Counted from the stretch's first letter, positions 17,959-26,965 are shown. The stretch is 64,000 nucleotides of DNA from Ectopseudomonas mendocina (GCF_008041835.1 NZ_VRYE01000014.1:1-64000); one strand, 5' to 3'. Program-made: numbers and translations. Notes: generated by a model not told the origin, from the letters alone.

Positions 17959-19238
17959 TGACCGTTCTATTCCTCTTCCTGCTGCTGTTTTTGCTGATGT
18001 TCATCGGCGTGCCGATCGCCGCCTCGCTCGGCCTCGCCGGTTCGATCACCATCATGCTGTTCAGCCCGGACTCGGTGCGTTCGCTGGCGATCAAGCTGTT
18101 CGAGACCTCCGAACACTACACCCTGCTGGCCATTCCGTTCTTCCTGCTGTCCGGCGCCTTCATGACCACCGGCGGCGTGGCCAAGCGCCTGATCGACTTC
18201 GCCAACGCCTGCGTCGGCCACATCCGTGGCGGTCTGGCCATCGGTGCGGTACTGGCGTGCATGCTGTTCGCTGCGCTGTCCGGCTCCTCGCCGGCGACCG
18301 TGGCCGCAGTCGGCTCCATCGCCATCGCCGGCATGGTGCGTTCCGGTTACCCGCAGGCCTTCGGCGCCGGCATCGTGTGTAACGCCGGTACCCTGGGCAT
18401 CCTGATTCCGCCGTCGATCGTGATGGTGGTGTACGCTGCCGCCACCGAGCAGTCGGTAGGCAAGCTGTTCATGGCGGGCGTCATCCCCGGCATCATGCTC
18501 GGCCTGGCGCTGATGATCGCGATCTACATCGTCGCGCGCATCAAGAAGCTGCCAGCCCTGCCACGCGCCAGCTTCCGCGAGTGGCTGCGTTCCGCCCGTG
18601 AGGCGTTCTGGGGCCTGCTGCTGATGGTGATCATCCTCGGCGGTATCTACAGCGGCATGTTCACCCCGACCGAGGCTGCGGCCGTGGCGGCGGTGTACGC
18701 CGGCTTCGTCGCCCTGTTCGTGTACAAGGACCTGAAAATCCGCGAGTGCCCGAAGGTGCTGCTGGAGTCCGGCAAGCTGACCATCATGCTGATGTTCATC
18801 ATCGCCAACGCCATGCTCTTCGCTCACGTACTGACCACCGAGCAGATCCCGCAGACCATTACCGCCTGGGTGGTGGATCTGGGTCTGCAGCCCTGGCAGT
18901 TCCTGCTGGTGGTGAACATCGTGCTGCTGATCGCCGGTGCCTTCATGGAGCCGTCGGCGATCATCCTGATCCTGGCGCCGATCCTCTTCCCGATCGCCAT
19001 GCAACTGGGCATCGACCCGATCCACCTGGGCATCATCATGGTGGTGAACATGGAGATCGGCTTGATCACGCCACCCGTGGGGCTGAACCTGTTCGTCACC
19101 TCGGCGGTGACAGGGATGCCGCTAACATCGGTCATCAAAGCAGCCTTGCCGTGGCTGATGATGCTGATCAGCTTCCTGATGGTGATTACCTACATCCCGG
19201 CCGTTTCCATGGCGCTGCCGAACATGCTCGGCATGTAA
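17958..19238 (+). CDS. dctM: TRAP dicarboxylate transporter, large membrane subunit
   Basis: DctM forms the sodium-driven translocation channel. The 426-residue protein is almost wholly hydrophobic with about twelve membrane segments. It shows the family motifs FIGVPIAASLGLAG, LAIPFFLLSGAFMTTGGVA, ALSGSSPATVAAVGSIA, and GLITPPVGLNLFVT near the C-terminus. The start overlaps the dctQ stop by one base. A strong terminator follows at 19281-19307. Confidence 0.95.
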   Translation: MTVLFLFLLLFLLMFIGVPIAASLGLAGSITIMLFSPDSVRSLAIKLFETSEHYTLLAIPFFLLSGAFMTTGGVAKRLIDFANACVGHIRGGLAIGAVLACMLFAALSGSSPATVAAVGSIAIAGMVRSGYPQAFGAGIVCNAGTLGILIPPSIVMVVYAAATEQSVGKLFMAGVIPGIMLGLALMIAIYIVARIKKLPALPRASFREWLRSAREAFWGLLLMVIILGGIYSGMFTPTEAAAVAAVYAGFVALFVYKDLKIRECPKVLLESGKLTIMLMFIIANAMLFAHVLTTEQIPQTITAWVVDLGLQPWQFLLVVNIVLLIAGAFMEPSAIILILAPILFPIAMQLGIDPIHLGIIMVVNMEIGLITPPVGLNLFVTSAVTGMPLTSVIKAALPWLMMLISFLMVITYIPAVSMALPNMLGM

Positions 19239-19280
19239 GGGTTCAAACCTACGCTGTTTGGTACTCCATGTACCCACTCT

Positions 19281-19307
19281 GCCCGGCCTTTGTGCCGGGC
19301 TTTTTTT
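19281..19307 (+). terminator. Rho-independent terminator of dctPQM
   Basis: GCCCGGC and GCCGGGC form a seven-base stem around CTTTGT, followed by seven T residues, 42 bases after the dctM stop. Confidence 0.9.
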
Positions 19308-19429
19308 GCGCGAAATAATCTGATGAAAACTACTGTAGCCATTTGAGTGCGTGCACATTTCCACAGCAGTGCACACAAGCGCCTGTGGTCACGTAAAGTT
19401 ACGCTCGATATCGCCAAGGAAACCGCCAC

Positions 19430-20101
19430 ATGATCAAGCGCAGCCTGAAATCCATCGTCACCACCTGGTTTACAGGCCTGTTGTCGTTGCTGCCACTGGT
19501 TCTGACTCTGGCATTGCTGGCCTGGATATTCAGCCTGCTCAATCGTCTGGTCGGACCTTCGACCCTGATCGGCCAAGTGTTCGCTGCCCTCGGCCAGCCC
19601 TTTTCCAGCAACAGCTACCTGGCCTACCTGCTGGGCAGTCTGGTGCTGCTGGCCAGCCTCTACCCACTGGGCCTGGCCGTGCAACTTGGCCTGCGCCGTC
19701 CGCTGTCCTGGTTGCTGGATCGCACCCTGCGGCGCACGCCGCTGATCGGCAACTTCTATAACCTGGCCGACCGCTTCGTTGGCTTGCTGGACAAGAGCAA
19801 GAACCCGGACATCACCACCATGGCGCCGGTGTGGTGTTTCTTCGGTGGTGACGGCGCAGCGGTACTGGCTCTGCGCCCAAGCTCGGAGACGGTGGAACTG
19901 GAAGGCCGTGCCTACTGCGCCATCCTCATTCCCACCGCGCCGATTCCGGTGGGCGGCGGCCTGCTCTACGTACCGCAAGAATGGATCCGCGCCGCCGACA
20001 TGGGGGTGGATCAGCTGACCAGCATCTATCTGTCCATGGGGCTCACGCCACCCAGCAGGCGCAACGTCGAGCAATCGCCGCCAGTAGTGATCAAACCCTG
20101 A
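19430..20101 (+). CDS. DUF502 family membrane protein
   Basis: The 223-residue protein carries the DUF502 pattern: an N-terminal membrane segment (about 9-35), a second near 62-85, the hallmark RTPLIGNFYNLADRFVGLL, then a soluble domain with VWCFFGGDGAAVLAL, ILIPTAPIPVGGGLLYVP and SIYLSMGL. The family is conserved in bacteria and plants; in plants a member is linked to ion-stress responses, but the bacterial role is not established. It stands alone, between a terminator and a repeat-rich gap. Confidence 0.85.
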   Translation: MIKRSLKSIVTTWFTGLLSLLPLVLTLALLAWIFSLLNRLVGPSTLIGQVFAALGQPFSSNSYLAYLLGSLVLLASLYPLGLAVQLGLRRPLSWLLDRTLRRTPLIGNFYNLADRFVGLLDKSKNPDITTMAPVWCFFGGDGAAVLALRPSSETVELEGRAYCAILIPTAPIPVGGGLLYVPQEWIRAADMGVDQLTSIYLSMGLTPPSRRNVEQSPPVVIKP

Positions 20102-20107
20102 ATATGT

Positions 20108-20221
20108 CCTGCGTCACTCCCGCGCAGGCGGGAGCCCAGGAAATTCGAAGGCTCGAGATCTACAGGCCAGCGCAAGCGCTGTTCAGCGATAGGGCTGCTG
20201 TCCCGCCTGCGCGGGCATGAC
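20108..20221. repeat. Pair of inverted palindromic repeats (REP/BIME-like)
   Basis: GTCACTCCCGCGCAGGCGGGAG near 20112-20133 and its inverted relative TCCCGCCTGCGCGGGCATGAC near 20199-20221 flank about 65 bases. Each half is itself palindromic. The pair lies between converging genes (DUF502 and lrp) and may act as a terminator for both. Confidence 0.7.
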
Positions 20222-20238
20222 AGCTTTTTCAGTGTTTC

Positions 20239-20706
20239 CTAGGCAAGCGGCAAGCTAGTAGTGGACTTGATCTCCGACAGCGCCACGATTGAGTTCACCT
20301 CCTGGATACCTGGCACCAGCGACAGCTTCTCGAAGAAGAAGCGCTCATACGCCTCGATATCGCGGGTGACGATGCGCAGCATGAAATCCACCGCGCCCAT
20401 CAGTACATGGCACTCCAGCACCTCGGGAAACTCGCGCATGGCCTCGGCGAACTCGGTCAGGTTGGAACGTCCATGGGCGTTGAGCTTGACCTGAGCGAAC
20501 ACCTGCGTGTGCAGGCCGATGCGCTTGCGATCGAGCAGCGTCACCTGCTTGCGAATCACCCCCTCCTCCTTGAGGCGCTGGATACGGCGCCAGCACGGCG
20601 ACTGCGACAGACCGATGCGCTCGGCGATCTCCGCAGTGGAGAGACCAGCATCTTCCTGTAGCAGGGCAAGAATGCGTTGGTCGTAAGCATCCAGCACGAC
20701 GGACAT
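20239..20706 (-). CDS. Lrp/AsnC family transcriptional regulator
   Basis: The 155-residue protein has an N-terminal helix-turn-helix (LLQEDAGLSTAEIAERIGLS, then QSPCWRRIQRLKEEGVI) and a C-terminal RAM/ACT ligand-sensing domain (VFAQVKLNAHGRSNLTEF, then CHVLMGAVDFMLRIV). Such proteins bind amino acids and control local metabolic genes. I chose the ATG at 20704-20706 because homologues start just before DxYDxRIL; the frame is open to 20748. It faces an ACT-like gene at 20834, and the pair may be a regulator with its partner. The ligand is not evident. Confidence 0.9.
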   Translation of the reverse strand: MSVVLDAYDQRILALLQEDAGLSTAEIAERIGLSQSPCWRRIQRLKEEGVIRKQVTLLDRKRIGLHTQVFAQVKLNAHGRSNLTEFAEAMREFPEVLECHVLMGAVDFMLRIVTRDIEAYERFFFEKLSLVPGIQEVNSIVALSEIKSTTSLPLA

Positions 20707-20833
20707 AAAAAATCCCCAATACCTGATTAACAAGGCAAGTTTATCCATGAAACCTGGAATAACCCATAAAACCAGGCAGAACTTTTGCCGAATTAGGGCG
20801 GAAACTTAAGCAAAACCTGCCCGAGCTTCCGCC

Positions 20834-21160
20834 ATGCCAGATACCACCCCGTTTCCGTCCGCCCATAACCGCCGCGATCCCTGGCAGGATCGCGGCGATG
20901 CCTGTGTCGAATACCAGCTGCGCACCGACGCCGAAGCCGACGTGATGTGCCGCCTGCTGGGGCTGTTTGCACAATTGCAGTTATTACCTGAGACCTTGCA
21001 CATGGAACGCCTGCAGGACGACCTGCATATCAGCCTGCGTCTGTCTGGCCTGTCGCTGCATCGCGCCGGCGTGCTGGCGCAGAAACTGCGCAGCCTGGTC
21101 TGCGTATGGGAGGTGACCTGGCAACACCTGGATCACAGCCTGGTCACGGAGGTGGCCTGA
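20834..21160 (+). CDS. Small ACT-domain-like protein of unknown function
   Basis: I do not recognise a named gene. The 108 residues resemble an ACT fold: CRLLGLFAQLQLLPETLHME, then LQDDLHISLRLSGLSLHRAG, and VLAQKLRSLVCVWEVTW. This matches the beta-alpha-beta pattern of the small subunit of acetolactate synthase and other amino-acid sensors. It has no signal or membrane segment. It is transcribed divergently from an Lrp regulator with about 127 bases between, so it may share its control region and bind an amino acid. The ACT assignment is from pattern only. Confidence 0.6.
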   Translation: MPDTTPFPSAHNRRDPWQDRGDACVEYQLRTDAEADVMCRLLGLFAQLQLLPETLHMERLQDDLHISLRLSGLSLHRAGVLAQKLRSLVCVWEVTWQHLDHSLVTEVA

Positions 21161-21228
21161 AGCGGCGACTCAATCACGCACGGGCCTTCGCCCTTGTGCT
21201 GCTTTTCGGGCATCCTAGCCAGGCTGCA

Positions 21229-21251
21229 AGGCCGTTGAAAAACGGCCTGCT
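21229..21251 (+). repeat. Hairpin repeat upstream of the GspE-like gene
   Basis: AGGCCGTT-GAAA-AACGGCCT is a perfect eight-base stem with a GAAA tetraloop. It resembles the outer arm of the larger repeat at 42433-42601 and may be a shortened member of the same dispersed family. Confidence 0.6.
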
Positions 21252-21282
21252 AACCTTGTTCAGGCCGACCCGAGGAGCCCGC

Positions 21283-23067
21283 ATGTCCGCCTTCACCGCT
21301 ACCGCCCCTGACCGTGTACTGGATCTTGGCGACCTGCTGCGTGAGCTGGTGGCCCAAGGCCGGGTCGAGCAGAAGGTGGCCGAGCAGTGCCTGGCGATTC
21401 GCCGCAGCTCACTGAACAACACCCAACATCCGCTGGAGTTTCTCGCCGCACAGCAGGTCGACGACCTGACACGCCCGGGCAAGAAGCTCGACCTGGAAAC
21501 CCTTACCGTCTGGCTGGCCGACTTCGCCGGCCAACCCTACCTGCGCATCGACCCGTTGAAAATCGACGTGCCGGCCATCACCCCGCTGATGTCCTACGCC
21601 TTCGCTCAACGCCACAAGATCCTCGCCGTGGCAGTAGACAGCGAGAGCGTGACCATCGCCAGCAGTCAGCCACTGGTGCACAGCTGGGAAGCCAATCTGA
21701 TGCACGTACTCAAGCGCCCGATCAAGCGCGTGGTGGCCAACCCCAGCGATATCCAGCGCTTCACCACCGAGTTCTATCGCCTGGCGCGTTCGGTCAGCGG
21801 CGCCAATGCCACCGATCAAAAGGTCAGCGGTGTCGGCAACTTCGAGCAATTGCTCAGCCTGGGCGCACAGGATCAGGAGCCGGACGCCAACGATGCGCAC
21901 ATCGTCAACATCGTCGATTGGCTGTTCCAGTACGCCTTCCAGCAGCGCGCCAGCGATATCCACATCGAGCCACGCCGCGAGCAGGGCACGGTGCGTTTTC
22001 GCATCGACGGCGTGCTGCACACCGTCTACCAGTTCCCCGCGCAAGTCACCATGGCGGTGGTCAGCCGCCTGAAAAACCTCGGCCGCATGAACATTGCCGA
22101 GAAACGCAAGCCACAGGATGGCCGGGTCAAGACCAAGACACCTGACGGCAACGAGGTGGAGCTGCGCCTGTCGACGCTGCCCACTGCCTTCGGCGAAAAG
22201 ATGGTGATGCGTATCTTCGACCCCGAGGTGCTGCTGAAAAGCCCGGACCAGCTCGGCTTCTCACCGGACGACCTGCGTCGCTGGGCGAGCATGACCAGCC
22301 AGCCCAACGGCATCATCCTGGTCACCGGCCCCACCGGCTCGGGCAAGACCACCACGCTCTACACCACGCTCAAGCAACTGGCCACGCCGGAAGTGAACGT
22401 CTGCACCATCGAAGACCCCATCGAGATGATCGAAGGCGCCTTCAATCAGATGCAGGTGCAGCACAATATCGACCTGAATTTCGCCAGCGGCGTGCGTGCA
22501 CTGATGCGTCAGGACCCAGACATCATCATGGTCGGTGAGATCCGCGACCTGGAAACCGCCGAAATGGCCATCCAGGCAGCGCTGACCGGCCACCTGGTAC
22601 TGTCCACCCTGCACACCAACGATGCCCCCAGCGCCATCACCCGCCTGCTCGAACTCGGCGTGCCGCACTACCTGCTCAAGGCCACCCTCCTCGGCGTCAT
22701 GGCACAGCGCCTGGTGCGTACCCTGTGCCCGCACTGCAAGGCGCCGGTGCAACTGGACGAGGACGCCTGGAATAGCCTGACCCGCCCCTGGAGCTCGCCA
22801 CTGCCAACGCAGGCTCATCATGCCGTCGGCTGCCTGGAGTGCCGCGAAACCGGCTATCGTGGCCGTGCCGGTGTCTACGAAATCATGCTGATCAACGACG
22901 CCATCAAACCGCTGATCAACGCCGACACCGACCTCACCGCACTGCGCCGCGCCGCCTTCAAGGACGGTATGCGCAGCCTGCGCCTGTCCGGCGCACAAAA
23001 GGTCGCCGCCGGCCTGACCACCCTCGAGGAAGTGCTGCGCGTCACGCCACAAAGCGAGCAACGCTGA
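21283..23067 (+). CDS. GspE/PilB/PulE family secretion ATPase, orphan
   Basis: This 594-residue hexameric motor ATPase has an N-terminal MshEN-type domain (1-170), an N2 domain and a RecA-like core. Walker A GPTGSGKTTT is near 349-358, followed by the Asp box, Walker B-like DPDIIMVGEIRDLETA and the His box LVLSTLHTNDAPSAITRL. A tetracysteine zinc site (LCPHC near 482, CLEC near 518) is also present. Proteins of this family power type II secretion or type IV pili, but no pilin, inner-membrane platform or secretin gene lies nearby, so its machine is elsewhere or unknown. I chose the ATG at 21283 after CGAGGAG; the frame extends upstream to 21106 over other sequence. Confidence 0.88.
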   Translation: MSAFTATAPDRVLDLGDLLRELVAQGRVEQKVAEQCLAIRRSSLNNTQHPLEFLAAQQVDDLTRPGKKLDLETLTVWLADFAGQPYLRIDPLKIDVPAITPLMSYAFAQRHKILAVAVDSESVTIASSQPLVHSWEANLMHVLKRPIKRVVANPSDIQRFTTEFYRLARSVSGANATDQKVSGVGNFEQLLSLGAQDQEPDANDAHIVNIVDWLFQYAFQQRASDIHIEPRREQGTVRFRIDGVLHTVYQFPAQVTMAVVSRLKNLGRMNIAEKRKPQDGRVKTKTPDGNEVELRLSTLPTAFGEKMVMRIFDPEVLLKSPDQLGFSPDDLRRWASMTSQPNGIILVTGPTGSGKTTTLYTTLKQLATPEVNVCTIEDPIEMIEGAFNQMQVQHNIDLNFASGVRALMRQDPDIIMVGEIRDLETAEMAIQAALTGHLVLSTLHTNDAPSAITRLLELGVPHYLLKATLLGVMAQRLVRTLCPHCKAPVQLDEDAWNSLTRPWSSPLPTQAHHAVGCLECRETGYRGRAGVYEIMLINDAIKPLINADTDLTALRRAAFKDGMRSLRLSGAQKVAAGLTTLEEVLRVTPQSEQR

Positions 23068-23395
23068 GGCGTGCGCAGCCCGCCAGCGGCGGGGGCCAGG
23101 CGGGCAAACACTGAGCCTCTTTGAGCTGCCTCACCAGCGCGGCAAGCACAAACCATTTCGATATGAACGGGTTCTCACCGCTCAACGGGCATGCGTCCAC
23201 GCTGCGAAGGGGTCGGCGGCAACGGCCATGTGACTATGCTTAGATTGTTCGCTCTGGCACGCCACTGAACAACGTAGGCGAGACAGGCAAGACAAGGCAG
23301 GTAGTTGTTCAACAGCCTGCAAGCAAAGGAGTCCATGCAATGCATGTTGAAGGACGCGCAAGCAACACGCTCAGCCGGGGTCGTGCAGTACGTTC
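23068..23395. other. Intergenic region with a repeat, no gene seen
   Basis: These 328 bases between the ATPase gene and the NfeD-like gene contain the repeat at 23265-23318 and no credible coding frame. A promoter for the downstream gene probably lies in the last 80 bases, but I see no clear consensus. Confidence 0.5.
23265..23318. repeat. Dispersed palindromic repeat, shorter relative of 42433-42601
   Basis: CTGAACAACGTAGGCGAGACA and GTTGTTCAACAGCCTGC form the outer arms. The inner part, GTAGGCGAGACAGGCAAGACA, is nearly the reverse complement of the end of the repeat at 42433-42601, so the two belong to one family. Confidence 0.7.
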
Positions 23396-23641
23396 ATGAT
23401 CACCTATCTGCATAACCTGTCGTTCGAGCACTGGCTGGCCCTGGCTACCCTGCTGCTGATTTTCGAAGTGTTTGGTGCCGGCGGCTACCTGCTCTGGGTC
23501 GGCCTCATGGCTGTCGCTGTCGGCGCAGTGGTTTTCCTGCTTCCCGAGTTGCACTGGGCCTGGCAACTCATGCTGTTTGGCATGCTGGCGATACTGTCGG
23601 CATTGCTATGGCGGCGACACCAGCGCCGGACTGTCCGCTAG
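23396..23641 (+). CDS. NfeD-like membrane protein, short form
   Basis: The 81 residues give three membrane segments and the NfeD start pattern LSFEHWLALATLLLIFEVFG, then GAGGYLLWVGLMAVAVGAVV. NfeD proteins usually continue after the third segment into an OB-fold of 60 or more residues and sit beside an SPFH/stomatin gene. Here the protein stops at HQRRTVR and no such partner is present. It may be a truncated or naturally short version; a few NfeD-like residues can be read in another frame just downstream, but that is weak. Confidence 0.75.
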   Translation: MITYLHNLSFEHWLALATLLLIFEVFGAGGYLLWVGLMAVAVGAVVFLLPELHWAWQLMLFGMLAILSALLWRRHQRRTVR

Positions 23642-23739
23642 ATAGACCACCAATGCGGGCAACCGGCCATCGCCTGCGAGGAACCATCGCTGGCCTGCAT
23701 CACTCATAGGATCAGAGCCACCCCACAAGGAGTTCCATC

Positions 23740-24075
23740 ATGCGTGTAACGCGTCATGCTGCACTGGTTTTCAGTGCCTGCCTGTTTGCCCAGACTGCCG
23801 CCGCCGATGGCCTACTGCGCGACATTCTGTCCTCCGGCGCCACCACGGCCTCGACCTACCTGACCTTCAAGGATCGCAAGCTGGTTGCAGCGGCCGAAGA
23901 AGACGCCAGCAGCTTCGTTGCCAGCAATGGCGAAATCCGCGGCCCGCACCTGGAGGCCGCGATGCAGCAGCTGCGTAGCGCCAACCCGCAACTGCAGGAC
24001 GCCGACGATATGGCACTGGCCAGCGCCATTCTTGCCACGTCGACAGGCCCTGGCGATAAAATGCCCGCACCATGA
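23740..24075 (+). CDS. DUF2388 family small exported protein
   Basis: The 111-residue protein has a signal peptide (cleavage probably after TAAA) and the pseudomonad family pattern SGATTASTYLTFKDRKLVAA, then EDASSFVASNGEIRGPHLEAA and LASAILA. Function is unknown; members often occur in several copies in Pseudomonas and are small periplasmic proteins. AAGGAG lies seven bases before the ATG. A shared terminator separates it from the converging porin gene. Confidence 0.85.
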   Translation: MRVTRHAALVFSACLFAQTAAADGLLRDILSSGATTASTYLTFKDRKLVAAAEEDASSFVASNGEIRGPHLEAAMQQLRSANPQLQDADDMALASAILATSTGPGDKMPAP

Positions 24076-24106
24076 AAAAAGCCCGCATCATTCGATGCGG
24101 GCTTTT
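24075..24106. terminator. Bidirectional terminator between DUF2388 gene and oprD-like gene
   Basis: AAAAAAGCCCGCATC, loop ATTC, GATGCGGGCTTTT gives a nine-base stem with an A tract before and a T tract after, so it works on both strands. Confidence 0.9.
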
Positions 24107-24158
24107 CGTGGCACTTCGGAGCGACTGACCTGGTCTGACGCACCGATAGATGCGGACC

Positions 24159-25463
24159 TTACATCAGCGGCAGGGTGTAGCTGACGATCAGACGGTTTTC
24201 GTCGATATCGTTGGCAAAGTTGGAACGCACAGATGCATTGCGCCAGCGAACACCCAGGTTCTTCAGCGCACCTTCCTGGAAGACGTACATCAGCTCGGTG
24301 TTGCGCTCCCACTCACGACCCTCGGAAAGGCCACGACCACGGTCGACGTTGTCGCCGGTCAGGTAGCGGGTCATGAAGGTCAGCCCCGGAATGCCGATGG
24401 AGGCGAAGTTGAAGTCATAACGTGCCTGGTAGGACTTCTCATCCTTGTTGGCGAAGTCGCCAATTTGCACGTAGTTGACCAGGAACGGGTCAGTGCCATT
24501 GATGTAGGCAAAACCGGTGTCACCGCTCATTTTCTGGTAGCCCAGGCCGAAGGCATGACCGTCCAGACCGTAGGTAACCATGGCACCGAAGGCCTTGTTA
24601 TCGATGTTGCTACGGTTGCCATCGTCAGTGGAACGGGCATAGCGAACGTCGGTCTTCAGGCTCTGCTTGTCGCCCAGCGGCAGGACATGCACAACGTTGA
24701 AGGAGTGCTGTTTGTACAACTCGTCCAGGTTGGAGTAGTAGTAGCCAGCGCTCAGATCCTTGGTCAGCTTGTAGGTGCCGCCAATGAAGTCGAAGGAATC
24801 AGTGGTGGAGCCACCACGAAGATTTATACCGCGCGTCCCGACGCTTCCTGTCCGGCTATTGAAGCTATTGGTGATGCCAATATCTTCATAATCATTAGAG
24901 TTACGGTTATTGACCTCACGAACGTGAGCCGCTTCCAGCATCAGGCCGTCGATTTCCTGGGAAACGACGTGCCCTGCTTCAAAGACCTGCGGCAGCAGAC
25001 GGCTGTCACTGGAGCCGATGGCAGCGTTCTTGAACTGCATCTGGCCAACACGCAGGGTGCTGTTGGAAACCTTGGCTTTGGCCGCTACAGCCAGACCGGA
25101 ATAGTTATCCTGAGAGCCAAGACCATCGTTGCGAGAACGATCCGGAACCAGCAGACCACTGCCACCGGTACCGCCACCCGAATCCAGTTTGAAGCCGAAC
25201 ATGCCGATGGCATCAGCACCAAAGCCCACGGTGCCTTCGGTAAAGCCGGAGTTCATGCGCAGAATGAAGCCCTGAGCCCACTCTTCCTGCTTGGACTGAG
25301 GCTGCGCCGGAACTTCACTATTGCCTTGGCGAAAATCACGGTTGAAGTAGAAGTTACGGGCTTCCAGGCTGACTTTGGTATCGCCGACCAGGTCGGCGAA
25401 GGCCACTTGGCTCAGGCCCAGGGTGCTGGCGGCTACGGCCAGTGCCAGGGAGGTCTTTCTCAT
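24159..25463 (-). CDS. OprD family outer-membrane porin
   Basis: The 434-residue protein has a signal peptide (cleavage after VAFA) and the OprD barrel pattern: SLEARNFYFNRDFR near the N-terminus, QEEWAQGFILRMNSGFTEG, FGADAIGMFGFKLDSGGG, SRLLPQVFEAG, and a C-terminal NRLIVSYTLPLM that fits the barrel-insertion signal. Members take up amino acids, peptides or small aromatic and carboxylic acids, depending on subtype. The subtype cannot be fixed by eye. The gene stands alone with a 423-base upstream region. Confidence 0.92.
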   Translation of the reverse strand: MRKTSLALAVAASTLGLSQVAFADLVGDTKVSLEARNFYFNRDFRQGNSEVPAQPQSKQEEWAQGFILRMNSGFTEGTVGFGADAIGMFGFKLDSGGGTGGSGLLVPDRSRNDGLGSQDNYSGLAVAAKAKVSNSTLRVGQMQFKNAAIGSSDSRLLPQVFEAGHVVSQEIDGLMLEAAHVREVNNRNSNDYEDIGITNSFNSRTGSVGTRGINLRGGSTTDSFDFIGGTYKLTKDLSAGYYYSNLDELYKQHSFNVVHVLPLGDKQSLKTDVRYARSTDDGNRSNIDNKAFGAMVTYGLDGHAFGLGYQKMSGDTGFAYINGTDPFLVNYVQIGDFANKDEKSYQARYDFNFASIGIPGLTFMTRYLTGDNVDRGRGLSEGREWERNTELMYVFQEGALKNLGVRWRNASVRSNFANDIDENRLIVSYTLPLM

Positions 25464-25886
25464 TATGTTTCTCTCCAGTGTGTTTAAGGTGACGCATCGC
25501 CCGGCACAGGCTTCGGCACGAAGAGGCAGACCGGGGCGAATGGGGCATACGCCATCGCGAGCCAGGATACGGCTTAAGCCGGGCTCGGATGAAGTGCGTA
25601 AAAACTCAGGAAGAATGGAACAACGGCGAACGCAGTGAGGCGGCCGAAATGAGGAGGGCAGAGTGATGCATGGTGGATACTCTCTCGTCGTTGTTGTTTT
25701 GCGCCGACATCCTGCGGCATCTAGCTGGGCCTATGCAGATAGCGCGCCAGCTACTTCACGCAAATGCGCGAGGCTTCTAGAACAGTAGGTTACAGTTTTT
25801 CTGCAGATCAGTGACCCGCCGATGACGACTATCGGCCGGCAATTTTTCGCCTATGATAACTGCTTCTCAGGCGGAAAACCGCCACG
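25464..25886. other. Intergenic region upstream of the porin gene
   Basis: These 423 bases between the porin gene and the cyclase gene show no convincing coding frame. The part near 25464-25560 should hold the porin promoter. I see no clear operator or repeat. Confidence 0.5.
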
Positions 25887-26870
25887 TCATCCCTGGACTA
25901 TACGGTTCTTGCCCTGACGTTTGGCTGTATGCATGGCGGCATCGGCCCGCGCATAAAGCGCATCGAGGCTGGCGTCCGTCGCTCGCATCACGGTCAGCCC
26001 CTGACTGACCGTGATACCGAAATGCACGCCCTCATGCTGGAAGCTGAGGCGTTGCACCTCACGCTGCAGCCTTTCCGCTACCTGCAGGGCCAGGTCCTGC
26101 TCGCAGCCCGGGAACAGCGCAGCGAATTCCTCGCCGCCGATACGCCCGAACAGGTCGCCGCGACGCAAGGCATTGCTGCCGCAATGGGCCAGGCGCCGCA
26201 ACACCTCGTCGCCGGTCTGGTGACCGTACTGGTCGTTGATCTTCTTGAAGTCGTCGAGGTCGAGCAGCAGGAAAGCCAACGGGCTGCCGAACTTGCGTGC
26301 GTGCTCGAACTCGCGACGGGCGCACTCGAAGAAGTGCCTGCGGTTGCTGCTCTGGGTCAGCACGTCGGTGGTGGCCAGGCGATGCAGTTCGCCCTCGAGG
26401 CGCTTCTTCTCGGTGATGTCTTCGGCGATGCCGACGATAACCCTGCCCGGCTCCGCACCCGGCCTGGGGCTGACGAAGCATTTGTCGCTGAGCCAGCGCA
26501 GTTGGCCATCGGCACGAATGATGCGGTACTCGCGCGACTCCACCGCGCCGGTTTCCAGCACCTTGGCCAGGCTTTCGGCGGCGTAGTCGAGGTCATCCGG
26601 ATAGATGCTGTTGCGCCACTCGCCGTAGTCGGCCAGCAGCAGCGCGGCGGAGCGGCCGAAGATGCGCTCGTAGGCCGGACTGACGTAAATCATCCGCTGC
26701 TCGTCCCAGTCGAAGGCCCAGAGCACGGCATTGACGCTGCCAAGCAGGCTACTGAACAGCTGTTCGCGCTCGCCCAGGCGCTCCACCTCGGCCCGGCTGT
26801 GCAACAAGGCCAGGGTCAGTTCTTCCAACTCGGAAACAGCATTGCCTTGATCATCCATCACAGCGGCCAT
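25887..26870 (-). CDS. PAS-GGDEF diguanylate cyclase
   Basis: The enzyme makes cyclic-di-GMP from two GTP. A short coiled coil (about 10-35) leads to a PAS domain (about 38-155; AFDWDEQRMIYVSPAYERIFG). A GGDEF domain follows (about 160-325) with the active motif RIGGEEFAALF and a product-inhibition I-site RRGD five residues before it. No signal or membrane segment is seen, so it is cytoplasmic. The gene is monocistronic. The full set of active-site residues suggests a working cyclase. Confidence 0.9.
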   Translation of the reverse strand: MAAVMDDQGNAVSELEELTLALLHSRAEVERLGEREQLFSSLLGSVNAVLWAFDWDEQRMIYVSPAYERIFGRSAALLLADYGEWRNSIYPDDLDYAAESLAKVLETGAVESREYRIIRADGQLRWLSDKCFVSPRPGAEPGRVIVGIAEDITEKKRLEGELHRLATTDVLTQSSNRRHFFECARREFEHARKFGSPLAFLLLDLDDFKKINDQYGHQTGDEVLRRLAHCGSNALRRGDLFGRIGGEEFAALFPGCEQDLALQVAERLQREVQRLSFQHEGVHFGITVSQGLTVMRATDASLDALYARADAAMHTAKRQGKNRIVQG

Positions 26871-26925
26871 CCAATCCCTCGCATAAGCGTAAAGTGAGCA
26901 TAGTGCGAGTCTTGGACAAACAAGA

Positions 26926-26949
26926 AGGCCCGCCAGTTCGGCGGGCCTT
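26926..26949 (-). terminator. Terminator downstream of the desaturase gene
   Basis: GGCCCGCC, loop GAACT (minus strand) and GGCGGGCC form an eight-base stem followed by TTCTTGTTTG, 17 bases after the desaturase stop. Confidence 0.75.
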
Positions 26950-26965
26950 CGCGAGCGCAGAGTGG

